DNA of 64,000 nt from Sphingosinicella sp. BN140058 (GCF_004135585.1 NZ_CP035502.1:124001-188000); one strand, 5' to 3'; counted from the first letter of the stretch, positions 41,442 to 52,483 are shown. Numbers and translations: made by a program. Notes: a model not told the origin generated them from the sequence alone.

Positions 41442-43775
<2,334 letters not shown>

Positions 43776-43814
43776 TGATTTCATCCTTTTAATTGGGAAC
43801 GCTTTCCAAGCCCC
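43776..43814 (-). promoter_or_regulatory. Hairpin leader of the autotransporter gene
   Basis: GGAAAGCGTTCC hairpin, then AAAAGGATGAAATCA before the GTG; matches the second leader type. Confidence 0.55.
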
Positions 43815-43925
43815 AAACTGGAAATGGTCCACCGGCGAGGTACCGAACGAGACGGAAAACGTATCTTACGTTTAAGTACGTACCGCAGCGATCAGCGCCC
43901 CTTTTTCCTTATAGAGGCAGGGCTG

Positions 43926-44303
43926 TTAGGCGTTGATGAGAATGGGATAGAAACGACAAGCGTCAGCGGATCCGAGGGCACAATCGGCTAGAAAGTCCCT
44001 GTGGATCTCTTCCCGCTCGCAGGCAGAAAGGCGGCTCCACTCGGCAGCCGTCTCCGCGGTCGTGGGCGGGAGCCCACCATCCTCGAGCATGTGCAGTTCT
44101 TCGGCCAGGAGCGCCAGATCATCGTCGTAGAGACAATCGTCGAGCGTGATGGCCTTCTTCTGCTCGATGCTGAGGGCATCGAAGTTGAAGCCTTCAAGGA
44201 AGCTTTCACGGCGGTCGACGAACCGCTGAGCATGCTCCAGCCGCTTGGCGACGGCTGCTATGCGGACGTCGGTGCGAGCAGCGGCCGCGTCGATAGAGAG
44301 CAT
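43926..44303 (-). CDS. Unrecognised acidic protein
   Basis: 125 residues, helical and acidic with a DDDLALLAEELHMLEDGG run. AAGGAAGACGAG precedes the ATG. No family. Confidence 0.65.
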   Translation of the reverse strand: MLSIDAAAARTDVRIAAVAKRLEHAQRFVDRRESFLEGFNFDALSIEQKKAITLDDCLYDDDLALLAEELHMLEDGGLPPTTAETAAEWSRLSACEREEIHRDFLADCALGSADACRFYPILINA

Positions 44304-44360
44304 TCTCGTCTTCCTTGTTGCTTCAACCCGTTCTTGCGGAGCAGTGGTTGATTAAAGGTT

Positions 44361-44390
44361 GAAAGCCCCGCCGATCGGGCAGGGCTTTGT
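44361..44390 (-). terminator. Intrinsic terminator
   Basis: AAAGCCCTGCCC/GGCGGGGCTTT stem followed by CAACC; T run is part of the stem. Confidence 0.65.
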
Positions 44391-44394
44391 AAAT

Positions 44395-44688
44395 TCAGGC
44401 GGCCTGCGCGGTCGGCATGCCGACGATCTTGAGGGCGCCACGGGCGGTGCTCCGCAAGGTGAGTTCGATCGGCTGGCCGGGTTTGAGGCGGCCTTCGAGG
44501 GTCTGACGGACGCCGTCGAAGGCAAGGAGGGTGTGTTTCCGATCCGCCCGTCCCAGCTTTGCGACGTGGGCATCGGGAAGGACCGTGTAGTCGCCGTTCT
44601 CGCCCGTTCGCGTCTCTATCGCGCCTGGGGTCACGATGACCTTGAAGGCGGGGCGGAATCGGGTGGTGCCGGCGGCATGGCTCGTCAT
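44395..44688 (-). CDS. GGTLRV-like family protein, most divergent member
   Basis: 97 residues; PGAIETRTGENGDYT, RKHTLLAFDGVR and the end GALKIVGMP line up with the 107-residue copies (VGAVETRTSATKGDYS.., VVMAFGNQR.., TLRVVGFP), so it is a distant paralog. Confidence 0.6.
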   Translation of the reverse strand: MTSHAAGTTRFRPAFKVIVTPGAIETRTGENGDYTVLPDAHVAKLGRADRKHTLLAFDGVRQTLEGRLKPGQPIELTLRSTARGALKIVGMPTAQAA

Positions 44689-44731
44689 GCAAACTCCTGT
44701 TCTTGATTTCGTCCTCTGCAGAGGATCGTTC
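44689..44731 (-). promoter_or_regulatory. Hairpin leader, second type
   Basis: TCCTCTGCAGAGGA palindrome followed by CGAAATCAAGAACAGGAG. Confidence 0.6.
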
Positions 44732-44750
44732 TGGAAGGCTAAGCGACAGT

Positions 44751-44906
44751 CAGCGGCTCGGCGTCGAGACCCAGTCGATCAGGCCGCTCGCGATCGAGTA
44801 AAAGATGACAGCGCCGAAGAGCGCGCCAATCACAGCCATGCTGACGAGGCAGATGCTGTGATTGTGACCGTGGGCCAGACCGAGCGCGATATCGTGGTGA
44901 GACACT
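44751..44906 (-). CDS. Small membrane protein
   Basis: 51 residues (GTG start MSHHDIALGLAHGHNHS). His-rich N-terminus, then one hydrophobic segment (VIGALFGAVIFYSIASGLI). AGGAGAAGCCCA precedes it and a TCCATT/AATGGA hairpin lies in the leader. Confidence 0.6.
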
Positions 44907-44942
44907 GGGCTTCTCCTGATTTCGTCCATTTGAATGGATCAA
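44907..44942 (-). promoter_or_regulatory. Hairpin leader, second type
   Basis: TCCATT/AATGGA palindrome, CGAAATCAGGAG. Confidence 0.6.
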
Positions 44943-44987
44943 GACTGCGCAGCCGAAATTTTGCCTGAGTGTCGGCGCCTGTGGCGC

Positions 44988-45025
44988 AAAAAGACCCACC
45001 GGCGCGTGGACGCCGGTGGGTCTCG
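44988..45025 (-). terminator. Intrinsic terminator
   Basis: GACCCACCGGCG/CGCCGGTGGGTC stem with TTTTTGCG on the minus strand. Confidence 0.85.
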
Positions 45026-45052
45026 TGAGCGCGTCGCAGCGCGCGGTTGAGC

Positions 45053-45289
45053 TCAGCAGCCGCGGCCGCCAGTCAGGCTGCTGAGAACGCGGACAGCGTA
45101 GGCGTCATAGACGCGGACCATGTCGCCCCTCGTCTTCACCCGCTTCGGACCTCCCATGCCGGGACAACCAGCTCGAAGCTCCGCAGCCACAGCGTTGGAG
45201 CCAGGCGCCGCCGCAATCGACTGCCACGACTGACCCGCAAGCAGGGCCAAGATCACGAGAGCCAGGGAAACTTTGAACACGTACGGCAT
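45053..45289 (-). CDS. Small exported protein, unrecognised
   Basis: 78 residues with a signal peptide (MPYVFKVSLALVILALLAG). C-terminus RGDMVRVYDAYAVRVLSSLTGGRGC contains a terminal Cys. A TTG two codons upstream could also start. Confidence 0.6.
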   Translation of the reverse strand: MPYVFKVSLALVILALLAGQSWQSIAAAPGSNAVAAELRAGCPGMGGPKRVKTRGDMVRVYDAYAVRVLSSLTGGRGC

Positions 45290-45374
45290 TTTCAATCACC
45301 TGAGGGAGTCTACACTCCCCCTTACCGCACCTGCCCCCGAGACCCACACAGCGGAATTCTTTATCACAGAACAC

Positions 45375-45411
45375 GGAAAGCCCACCCAAGCGGAGCCTGG
45401 GCGGGCGAAAG
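45375..45411 (-). terminator. Intrinsic terminator
   Basis: GCCCGCCCAGGC/GCTTGGGTGGGC stem followed by TTTCC. Confidence 0.75.
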
Positions 45412-45482
45412 AATGCTCGAACTCTGACTAATGTGGAGGCCGACGCATCAAGCACGAAGGCCTGACACCTAATCGAAGCCAG

Positions 45483-46052
45483 TCACAAGTCGATCAGGTT
45501 GTACCCTCCGTCCTTGAGCACATCGAATGCCCAATCCCGGTCGATGGGTTCCCCTTCTGTGACCAGGTTGACCGCGGCGCCGGCTCTCTCGAAGAGCGCG
45601 ATGCAGAACTCGTCGTTGTTGAACCGAGACCGATAGCGGATGCCGTCGAGGTTGGATTTGTCGTGCACGATCGCGGTAATCGCCTGGCACTCGTCGTAGC
45701 TCGTTCCGGCGAGGGCCTCGGGCTGGACGCCAAATGCGGCCACTCCCGAGCCATGGAGTTGCGCGAGGTTCAGGTCACGACTGGTCTCGAAGAAGGCGAG
45801 CCGCCGCTTGTCGACGTCGGACCAAAGGACGTCCCGCTTCGTGGCGGGCCAGCGAAGCAGCGTCTCGGCGAATGACGCAATTGGTGTTTCGCCGAGGTAG
45901 AGTAGTCCGAACGAGCCGTCCGGGGCGTCCCAGCGCCACGTTTGATTGCGCAGCCCGTAGAACAGGGCACCCTTGCCCGCAGCATGAATGCGGGCAAGGG
46001 TAGTCTGCGACGGGATCTGCACCGTCGGGATGATGTCTGGAGTGATGGCCAA
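45483..46052 (-). CDS. RES-family toxin
   Basis: 189 residues. Matches the RES pattern: a Gly-Tyr-Gly start (FYGLRNQTWRW), LGETPIASFAE followed by LR, and RYRSRFNNDEFCIALFER. RES toxins degrade NAD+, which is toxic to the cell unless the antitoxin is bound. The stop/start distance to the antitoxin is two bases. Likely works with the neighbouring DUF2384-type antitoxin. Confidence 0.8.
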   Translation of the reverse strand: MAITPDIIPTVQIPSQTTLARIHAAGKGALFYGLRNQTWRWDAPDGSFGLLYLGETPIASFAETLLRWPATKRDVLWSDVDKRRLAFFETSRDLNLAQLHGSGVAAFGVQPEALAGTSYDECQAITAIVHDKSNLDGIRYRSRFNNDEFCIALFERAGAAVNLVTEGEPIDRDWAFDVLKDGGYNLIDL

Positions 46053-46053
46053 G

Positions 46054-46728
46054 TCAGTCTTCCAGGCGTGCCGCGAAGCGGACTGCGATGTTACGATCGC
46101 TGGACGTGCCAGATCTCAGGAGATCGATCGGCCGGCGGCCGTCCAGACCTTCCTCCGGCACGAGGAGGTACTGAAGGATGCGCCATCCAACGGTGTTTGG
46201 AGCGGCGGCAAGCACCTCCCGCAGCCCAGGCAGGGGCGCACTGTCCTTGAACTGACACGTCGGAAACTTATGACGCCCACCATCGTCAACCGCGAAGATC
46301 CGGCGCTCCGCCGCTGCCTTGTAAACGGCGTTCTTAGACTTGTACCCAAGCAGGTCTGCGACCTCGGCGGCGTCAAACAGGCCACCCGCGGCGTCTGCCA
46401 TCTCGCGCTTGAACCGGGCCGCGTGCAGCTGCTGCTCACGTAAACGCTCGTCCGTCGAGTTCGAGACAGGCGCCGCGCGGAGCATCGCCACGAGGAAGCC
46501 AATCGTGTCCTTCGCAGCCAAGGCACTGTCCAGCGCAGCTGCGGGGATATCGCCAGCCACGCTGTTCAAGAAACGGTCAGCTGCCAGCTTCAGCTTTTCA
46601 CTGCTGGGCTGGAGACGCTGTTCATTGCTATGGGGCGGGCGCTGAGCGGCAGTGGCAACCACGATAGTCTCCTCGTTCACTCCGTTGCATGTAGCATGCC
46701 TAGTGAACGGATTCAACGCGACGTCCAT
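46054..46728 (-). CDS. Antitoxin of RES pair (Xre/MbcA/ParS type)
   Basis: 224 residues. C-terminus has the toxin-binding pattern G(W)..L..P..GL.GR.P.DLLR. It is longer than usual for the family, with an extra middle (KNAVYKAAAERR). ATG was chosen at 14 bases after the methylase stop, but a GTG at 46680 is also possible and is flanked by the inverted repeat AGTGAAC/GTTCACT, which may be an operator. Antitoxins of this group usually bind DNA and repress the operon. Confidence 0.7.
   Translation of the reverse strand: MDVALNPFTRHATCNGVNEETIVVATAAQRPPHSNEQRLQPSSEKLKLAADRFLNSVAGDIPAAALDSALAAKDTIGFLVAMLRAAPVSNSTDERLREQQLHAARFKREMADAAGGLFDAAEVADLLGYKSKNAVYKAAAERRIFAVDDGGRHKFPTCQFKDSAPLPGLREVLAAAPNTVGWRILQYLLVPEEGLDGRRPIDLLRSGTSSDRNIAVRFAARLED
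46675..46708. promoter_or_regulatory. Inverted repeat inside or at the start of the antitoxin gene
   Basis: GTTCACT and AGTGAAC, 7 bp arms, with GCATG repeats between. Candidate operator for the antitoxin if translation starts at the GTG. Confidence 0.45.
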
Positions 46729-46742
46729 GAGGGGGTTCCCGC

Positions 46743-47945
46743 TCAGTGGAGGATGCGAGCTACGCTGCTGCCCACGGCATGACCGAGGGCGCTTGGTACC
46801 GCATTCCCGAGCTGCTTCAAACCGTCCGACCATGTCCCTGGGAACCGGTAGTCGTCTGGGAAATCCATCAACCGAGCAGCTTCACGAATAGTGAAGTGTC
46901 GATATCGATCGGGAGAAGCATGAGGACCGTAGTCCACCATGTTTTCGCCGCCCGAGACGCCGTGAACACCGGCCCTAAGCGTCTTCGAGGGGTCGTCGAT
47001 TGGCGATCCTGTGTGGCCTTTGTAAGCCTTGGCTTGACGAGGAGCAAGCAGGTGGTCGGCGAACGTCTCGATGTCAGCTCGAGCGGTCGGAAGATCCGCG
47101 ATCGCATCGCGAACAGTGCGCGTTGGCTGCAGCCGCGACGGCGGCGCGGCGAAGAGGTCACCGACCGGCTTTCGGTTGTGCTTGCGCAGGAACGCGGTCC
47201 CAGCTGCATCGATCTCGGGATGGGGAAGCCCGTGCCGACGCCAGTAAGCGCCGGTGATCCACTTCTCGACCATCAGCTCCTCCTCGCTGTGGGATGCGTC
47301 AGGCGCCAGCCAGGTCTGGTCGATGTCATCTCGGATGCCGACGAGGAAAACGCGGGACCGCTTCTGTGCGGTGCCAAAGTCCGAAGCGACGAGCTTGGCC
47401 GTCGACACGCGATACGTTGGGATTGACTTGATGCCTTGGTCGAGGCATTTGCGGAGAAATGACGCGTCGGCCTCGTAGTCAGCAATGTGTGGCGAGGCGA
47501 CGTCGGGCAGCGTGAGGGCAAGCCGCAGGTAGTCGAAATACGCGCGGTGAGTGGTCATGAGCGCTGGAACGTTCTCGAACACGAACGCGCGCGGGCGCAG
47601 TAAGCGGACAGCTTGGACGGTCCACGGCCAGAGGTTCCGCTCGCCGGCGGCGCCGCGGTGTTTCCCGCCGATGCTGAACTCCTGGCAAGGCGGACCGCCG
47701 GCGAGGAGATCGGGCTCTGGATCCACGTCCGAGAGATCGAGGGACGTGACGTCTGCTTCGAGCACCCGCCAGCCTTGCACCAGCGGATGGCCGGCACGTT
47801 GGTTGTGGCGGATCGTCTCGCAAGCCTGGTGATCCTGTTCGACGATGATCTCGTGGTGGAACCCTGCCTGAGCAAGGCCGAGGCCGAGTCCCGCCGCTCC
47901 ACCGAACAACTCTATCGACCTCAGCGGAGCATGAGAAAAAGACAT
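46743..47945 (-). CDS. C5-cytosine DNA methyltransferase
   Basis: 400 residues. Ordered motifs: I FGGAAGLGLGL, IV GGPPCQEFS with the catalytic Cys, VI ENVP, VIII QKRSRVFLVG, IX REAARLMDFPDDY, X GNAVP. It methylates cytosine at C5 in a specific DNA sequence. No restriction endonuclease is visible, so it may be an orphan protecting the element. Start follows AAGGATGAAATG, a variant of the leader motif. Confidence 0.95.
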   Translation of the reverse strand: MSFSHAPLRSIELFGGAAGLGLGLAQAGFHHEIIVEQDHQACETIRHNQRAGHPLVQGWRVLEADVTSLDLSDVDPEPDLLAGGPPCQEFSIGGKHRGAAGERNLWPWTVQAVRLLRPRAFVFENVPALMTTHRAYFDYLRLALTLPDVASPHIADYEADASFLRKCLDQGIKSIPTYRVSTAKLVASDFGTAQKRSRVFLVGIRDDIDQTWLAPDASHSEEELMVEKWITGAYWRRHGLPHPEIDAAGTAFLRKHNRKPVGDLFAAPPSRLQPTRTVRDAIADLPTARADIETFADHLLAPRQAKAYKGHTGSPIDDPSKTLRAGVHGVSGGENMVDYGPHASPDRYRHFTIREAARLMDFPDDYRFPGTWSDGLKQLGNAVPSALGHAVGSSVARILH

Positions 47946-48014
47946 CATTTCATCCTTGTAGAAGGCGCGATTGCCAATGACCGCGGAAGTGGAAGTTGTT
48001 GGACGCGAGCAGGG

Positions 48015-48395
48015 TCAGGCGATTGCGATCGCGCTCGTCCAAGCGACGCTGTCCTGCATCAAGATGCCGCTGAGCCTGATGCGAACCGGAGTCGACGTGC
48101 GCCCGGCACGGTAGAGACGGAGTTCTCCCTCCACCTGGAAGACCGTATCGTTTGCGATGTCTCGCCGGGTGGGGATCGTTCTGGAATCGATGTCCACCTC
48201 GACGCAGGTGCGTGGATCCTCGATCCGCCAGGCGAGAGTTTCGCCAGCAATGCCGCAAAGAGCGGCGCGCGTGAGAGCCTCAGCCGCCGTGGCAATCGGC
48301 GAGGGGTCGGCCAGGTGGTCGTCGTTAGAGGCGCAGGCTGGCCATGGTGCGAAGATCGCAGCTAGAGCCGTGGGGAGAGCGAACATGCTCCGCAT
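48015..48395 (-). CDS. Exported small protein, unrecognised
   Basis: 126 residues with a signal peptide (MRSMFALPTALAAIFAPWP). Mature part has Cys in ALCGIAG and RTCVEVD. AAGGAAGAAATC precedes the ATG, and a GTGGG/CCCAC hairpin lies in the leader. Confidence 0.6.
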   Translation of the reverse strand: MRSMFALPTALAAIFAPWPACASNDDHLADPSPIATAAEALTRAALCGIAGETLAWRIEDPRTCVEVDIDSRTIPTRRDIANDTVFQVEGELRLYRAGRTSTPVRIRLSGILMQDSVAWTSAIAIA

Positions 48396-48483
48396 GATTT
48401 CTTCCTTCGAAGTGGGTTCAATCCCACGCGAAGCAGAAGGGGACGATTGGACGGGTGAGCAGCGAACGGCCGCAGGCGACGGA

Positions 48484-49191
48484 TCAGGCCGCTAGCTGGG
48501 CTATGACTGGGTGCCTGAAGCGCAGGAAGGCATATCGAACCGCGTGCAGGTTCTTGGAGCGCTCGCCGACCGCCATTTGCGCGAGGGCCGCGAACGTGTC
48601 GGCAGCGCGGCTGTCCCACGGGCGGCGATCATCAGCGAGTCGGCTGAGGGTCTTCAGCCAGGGATCGTAGTTATCGCGGACGGCACGCCCACCTTTCCAC
48701 TCCATCGTTTCCCAGGAGGTGAAAATGCGATCGCAATTGGCAAGCGTCGGGACCCGGCGTTCTTGCGAGGCGAGTGTAAGTTCCTCGCGGATGATTGCGG
48801 CAGCAAGCGCCGTCGCCAGCGGAAGGCTGCCGGGGAGGACGGCTCCGCCAGATCCGCTGGTCCACATAAGCAGGTCGACGATGGCTGCTATTCGGTCATC
48901 CCGAAGACGATTATGCTGGGGGAGCGCGTCTTCTGCGAGTGGGTTGAAGGCTGGCACCCGATCCCAACCGCCGACGTCGCCATCTTCGGGCGACACAGGG
49001 CGTAGCCATTCGTCACGCAAGCCGAGGGCAATCCGGATTGCTTCGGCCTGGGTTGCCAACAGCTCCTCCCAGCTGGCGTAGCCCCTTTCGCGGGCTTTAC
49101 GAGCAAGCTCGTACGACAGCCCGGTCGAATGCAGTTTCGCGAGGCGGCTGGCGTCGGAAATAATGGAGATCGGATCATGGTGCGCGGGCAT
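48484..49191 (-). CDS. Unrecognised protein adjacent to methylase
   Basis: 235 residues, helical, with HSTGLSYELARKARERGYASWEELLA near the N-terminus (helix-hairpin-like) and a Trp-rich middle. Twenty bases separate it from the methylase gene stop, so both may be one operon; a modification-linked role cannot be proved. Confidence 0.6.
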   Translation of the reverse strand: MPAHHDPISIISDASRLAKLHSTGLSYELARKARERGYASWEELLATQAEAIRIALGLRDEWLRPVSPEDGDVGGWDRVPAFNPLAEDALPQHNRLRDDRIAAIVDLLMWTSGSGGAVLPGSLPLATALAAAIIREELTLASQERRVPTLANCDRIFTSWETMEWKGGRAVRDNYDPWLKTLSRLADDRRPWDSRAADTFAALAQMAVGERSKNLHAVRYAFLRFRHPVIAQLAA

Positions 49192-49210
49192 GTCGCTTGT
49201 CCTCGTCGGG

Positions 49211-50542
49211 TCAGGCTGCGCGCGCGAGACGGGAGTAGCCCGGCGCGTGCTCGAACTGCGGGCGGAGCGCGGCGCCGTCGAGCAGAACCTGGTGGTGGTC
49301 CAAGCCGACCCATCGTCTTCCGAGTTCCTCAGCGGCGGCGCCGGTGGTCCCGGACCCAAAGAACGGGTCGAAGACGAGATCCCCTGGCCGGGTGAGCATC
49401 TGGATGGCTGTCTTGGGCACCGGGATGGGCATGGGACAGGGATGCGCAGGCAGGCCTTCGGTCTTGAGGCGCTTGCGCCATGCCTCAGCACCGCTCGCGT
49501 TTCCGGCGGTGATGAGAGCGGACGGAAAGCGCGTCTTGGCTCCAGTGAAGCTCGTGGAGCCGAAATCCAGACCGGATGGGCGCTTCTCGGTGCCGCGGCT
49601 CAAATCACTCTGGCGGAGCGGCTCTGCGCGGTCCTGGCGCATATCGCCGGCAGCCATGTAGGGCGTCGGCGACGGAGAGAAGATGTAGATCGGATCGACC
49701 GTCGGCCGGGGGTGCATGCCTCGCACCGCGCCCCACTCCAGATTGGGAAGGCGGGAAGGCTGCTCCCAGTAGAGATCGGGCATCCGGTGGAGGCCAAGTT
49801 CGTCCTGAGCGGCGATGACGAACCGCTCTCTGTACGAGGAGATCGCGGGGACGCCGCGGTAATAGATAGCGCTGCCGAGGTGGATGGCCATGGTGCCGTC
49901 ATCCTTCATCAGGGGCAGCCAGTGCTCCATTAGCTCGACCATCCATGGGAGCCAGGCTCCGGGTTCACACGTGCCGTAGGTCTTCAGCTTCGAGCACATG
50001 GGGAAGAGTGGAGATGTAAAGAGGGTCTGGACGCTACCGGGCTCGATGATCGCGGACGCCTCGCGTGCGATCGCCGCAACGGCTTGGCCGAGCTCAGTCC
50101 GGAAGATAACGATCTGAACACCCGGCTTCACCCGGCCCAGGGCGTCGTTGCCGGCTTCTGTGAGCCGCCAGTCCTCGCGCATCTCCGAGAAGAGCCAGCC
50201 CTGCCGCTTGGCATCCTGGATCGCCCAGCGAACGGATCGATCCCAAAGACGAGACGGCCGACCGTTGTAGGTGACGACCTCGTCACGGATGGCCGGATCC
50301 AGACCAAAGAGCTGGATGATGTCGTCGTAAAGATCCTTTGGAGCGGCCTTGCCTTTATCCTGGATGATTTGGAGGATCGGAAGGATGATCTCGCTGCGTG
50401 TGATGGGAAGTCCCATCCAGGCGCGTCGCTCCTCCTCCCGCTGTCGCTCGCCGTCGGCGACGCGACGAGCCCGCTGCTGGGCTGCGGCGGGCGACTTCGC
50501 CGGCGCTCGCCAGTTGCCTTTGCGAGAGTTGGTGCTGTGCAT
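49211..50542 (-). CDS. DNA methylase (N4/N6 type) with a winged-helix N-terminus and altered catalytic motif
   Basis: 443 residues. N-terminal helix-turn-helix-like part (IILPILQIIQDKGKAAPKD) resembles the Mrr N-terminal domain. The C-terminal motif I is DPFFGSGTTG, as in the PF01555 methylases. The catalytic motif is TSPLFPM, where (D/N/S)PP(Y/F) is expected, so a Pro is replaced by Leu. It may be inactive or have a changed base preference. Start MHSTNSR is downstream of the first ATG. Confidence 0.7.
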   Translation of the reverse strand: MHSTNSRKGNWRAPAKSPAAAQQRARRVADGERQREEERRAWMGLPITRSEIILPILQIIQDKGKAAPKDLYDDIIQLFGLDPAIRDEVVTYNGRPSRLWDRSVRWAIQDAKRQGWLFSEMREDWRLTEAGNDALGRVKPGVQIVIFRTELGQAVAAIAREASAIIEPGSVQTLFTSPLFPMCSKLKTYGTCEPGAWLPWMVELMEHWLPLMKDDGTMAIHLGSAIYYRGVPAISSYRERFVIAAQDELGLHRMPDLYWEQPSRLPNLEWGAVRGMHPRPTVDPIYIFSPSPTPYMAAGDMRQDRAEPLRQSDLSRGTEKRPSGLDFGSTSFTGAKTRFPSALITAGNASGAEAWRKRLKTEGLPAHPCPMPIPVPKTAIQMLTRPGDLVFDPFFGSGTTGAAAEELGRRWVGLDHHQVLLDGAALRPQFEHAPGYSRLARAA

Positions 50543-50589
50543 GTTCAAACGGTTGGCTCCGAGTAAGCAGGGCATTCGACAGGCGGCGC

Positions 50590-51390
50590 CTAGCCAGGGT
50601 GGTGCATGAAGTAGCGGTCGACCGCCGCGCGCAGCTCTGCGATGCGCGCCGGCCCGATGTTCTTGATCGCCTGGAGATCACTGTCGTGAGCCGCGTCCAC
50701 GTCCCCGATGGTTCGGAGATCATGATGGCATAGGATGCCGCGTATGCGGATATCGATGCGGAGGTGCTTGATCGATTTCATCCGAGCCGGGCCACCGCGT
50801 ACGGGGCGGGGCTGGTTCACAACGGGGATCTCGTCCGTCAGGCGAGGCAAAGCGTCTTCGACCGGGCTCCGGCGGCCAAGATAGCGATCGACTTCCGATC
50901 TGAGCTTTCGCAGGGCTTGCCGGCCAACCCCTAGATGATAGAGCAGCTTCCCGTCGGGGAAGTCGTCAAGCTCGCCAATTGTCTGGAGGCCGAGGTCGTT
51001 GATCGCGCGCCGCGGCGCGGCTTCCAAGTCGAGGTTTGCGGCGGGATCGGAAGAGACCCCGGTCGCCAGGCGAGGTGATGTCGGCTCGCAATGCATCGCG
51101 CGACCCTCCACGTGGGTGTTAAGCGGTCGCCTACGACGTGGCATTGGCCGGTAGGTGAGAGAAGAGCGAGCGAGATAGCGATTCACCTCGGTCCTCAGCT
51201 CGACGAGCGCCTCTTCATGGAACGCTGGGGTGCCAAGGAGCTCCCCGTCAGAGACCTCGTCTATTTCCCCAACCGTTAGAAGGCCCAAGCGTTTGAGCGG
51301 CGCCCGAGCAGTGGGCGAGAGGCGGATCGAGGTTACCGGGTCTGCCGGGGATCCGGTGACCATCGCCGGGATGTAATCGGGATCGATCAT
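50590..51390 (-). CDS. Protein with three alpha-CTD-like (helix-hairpin-helix) domains
   Basis: 266 residues made of three similar segments with the pattern of RNA polymerase alpha C-terminal domains: SIRLSPTARAPLKRLGLLTVGEID.., NLDLEAAPRRAINDLGLQTIGELDD.. and HLRIDIRIRGILCHHDLRTIGDVDA.., each followed by a helical part that ends V(N/D)RYL or V(D)RYF. The alpha-CTD normally contacts DNA UP elements and activators. Here three copies without the N-terminal domain would make a DNA-bound adaptor. It is the gene left of the RpoH-like sigma factor. No family name is known to me for a stand-alone triple. Confidence 0.7.
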   Translation of the reverse strand: MIDPDYIPAMVTGSPADPVTSIRLSPTARAPLKRLGLLTVGEIDEVSDGELLGTPAFHEEALVELRTEVNRYLARSSLTYRPMPRRRRPLNTHVEGRAMHCEPTSPRLATGVSSDPAANLDLEAAPRRAINDLGLQTIGELDDFPDGKLLYHLGVGRQALRKLRSEVDRYLGRRSPVEDALPRLTDEIPVVNQPRPVRGGPARMKSIKHLRIDIRIRGILCHHDLRTIGDVDAAHDSDLQAIKNIGPARIAELRAAVDRYFMHHPG

Positions 51391-51527
51391 GCAATTCTCA
51401 CGTGTACGGGTCCGGGCCGTGCGAGACGCGGCGGAATGAGCGCTCTCTGGATCTTTCATAGATGCAGGTCCCGCGCCTCTTGCATGGTGCAGGAAGAATT
51501 TCAGCCGTCGATCAAGTCTCTAGCGGC

Positions 51528-52460
51528 CTACAGGATCAGCGGGCCGCGGTGCTGTGCGCGGCCGATCTGACCGCCGAACGCAAGGACATGCTTCAGCCGA
51601 TCGGCGAACTTCTGCTTCGCAGCAACCTCGATCTGTCGGATGCGCTCCCGAGAGACGCCATACACCAGGCTGAGATCCTCAAGCGTCACCGGCTCGTCCG
51701 TGAGGTTGCGGCGAACGAAGATGTCGCGCTCACGTTCGGAGAGCGCGCCAAGACCTTTCTCGATGAGAGCTCGATGGCGTTCCCGGTCGAGTTGGTCAGC
51801 AACGAGCTCGTCGGGGAGGGAATCCCCGGCGGCCAGGGTGTCGCCGAATTCGAGGCCCTCTCCGTCACCGATGCGCCGGTTCAGGCTCCCGTCGAGATAG
51901 AGGCGCTGGTTCATGCGGACAACGTCTTCGGGGCTGGCGCCGAGGTGGTCCGCCAGCGCAGCGGCAGCGCCTTCGCTCAGGTCGCCGGCCTCGTAAAAGC
52001 CGAGGCTCGCTTTGGCTCGGCGGAGCTTGAAGAAGAGGCGTTTGTCAGACGAGCTGGCCCCAAACTTCACCAGTGTCGACGTGCGCAAGACGTATTCCGT
52101 GAGGCCGGCGCGGATCCACCACATGGCAAAGGTGGAAAACCGAAAGCCGCGCTCGATTTCGAACCTGTCGAAGCATCGGACCATCGCCAGGTTGCCTTCG
52201 GAGATTAGATCCTCGATCGGGACGTTGTAGCCGCGGTACGACATCGCCACTTTGACGACGTAGCGCAGGTGCGCGCCGAGGATTTGGCTCTTGGCTCGCT
52301 CGTCGCGCTCGTCTCGCCAGCGGCGAGCAAGGTCGGCCTCAACCTCCGGGGAGAGTATCGGATATTTCCGGGCCGCCCGGATGTAGGCGGAGAGTCCGGG
52401 GTCGGCAGCCATAGGGACGGCGGCGCCGGCGGATCCATTGCTACGTTGGGCAGCCGCCAT
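51528..52460 (-). CDS. RpoH-like sigma factor
   Basis: 310 residues. Sigma-70 family regions in order: 1.2/2.1 near ILSPEVEADLARRWRDERDE, 2.3-2.4 in FDRFEIERGFRFSTFAMWWIRAGLTEY, the RpoH-box-like DKRLFFKLRRAKASLG, and region 4.2 with LEDLSLVYGVSRERIRQIEV. It would direct RNA polymerase to a special promoter set. The RpoH box suggests heat-shock-type ancestry. Start follows AAGGAAAGATGTG. Confidence 0.9.
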   Translation of the reverse strand: MAAAQRSNGSAGAAVPMAADPGLSAYIRAARKYPILSPEVEADLARRWRDERDERAKSQILGAHLRYVVKVAMSYRGYNVPIEDLISEGNLAMVRCFDRFEIERGFRFSTFAMWWIRAGLTEYVLRTSTLVKFGASSSDKRLFFKLRRAKASLGFYEAGDLSEGAAAALADHLGASPEDVVRMNQRLYLDGSLNRRIGDGEGLEFGDTLAAGDSLPDELVADQLDRERHRALIEKGLGALSERERDIFVRRNLTDEPVTLEDLSLVYGVSRERIRQIEVAAKQKFADRLKHVLAFGGQIGRAQHRGPLIL

Positions 52461-52483
52461 CACATCTTTCCTTATCGGCTCAT

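Noticed and set aside
46054..46833. A longer antitoxin starting at 46833
   Set aside because: The extra N-terminus overlaps the coding end of the methyltransferase; the ATG at 46728 or GTG at 46680 is more likely.
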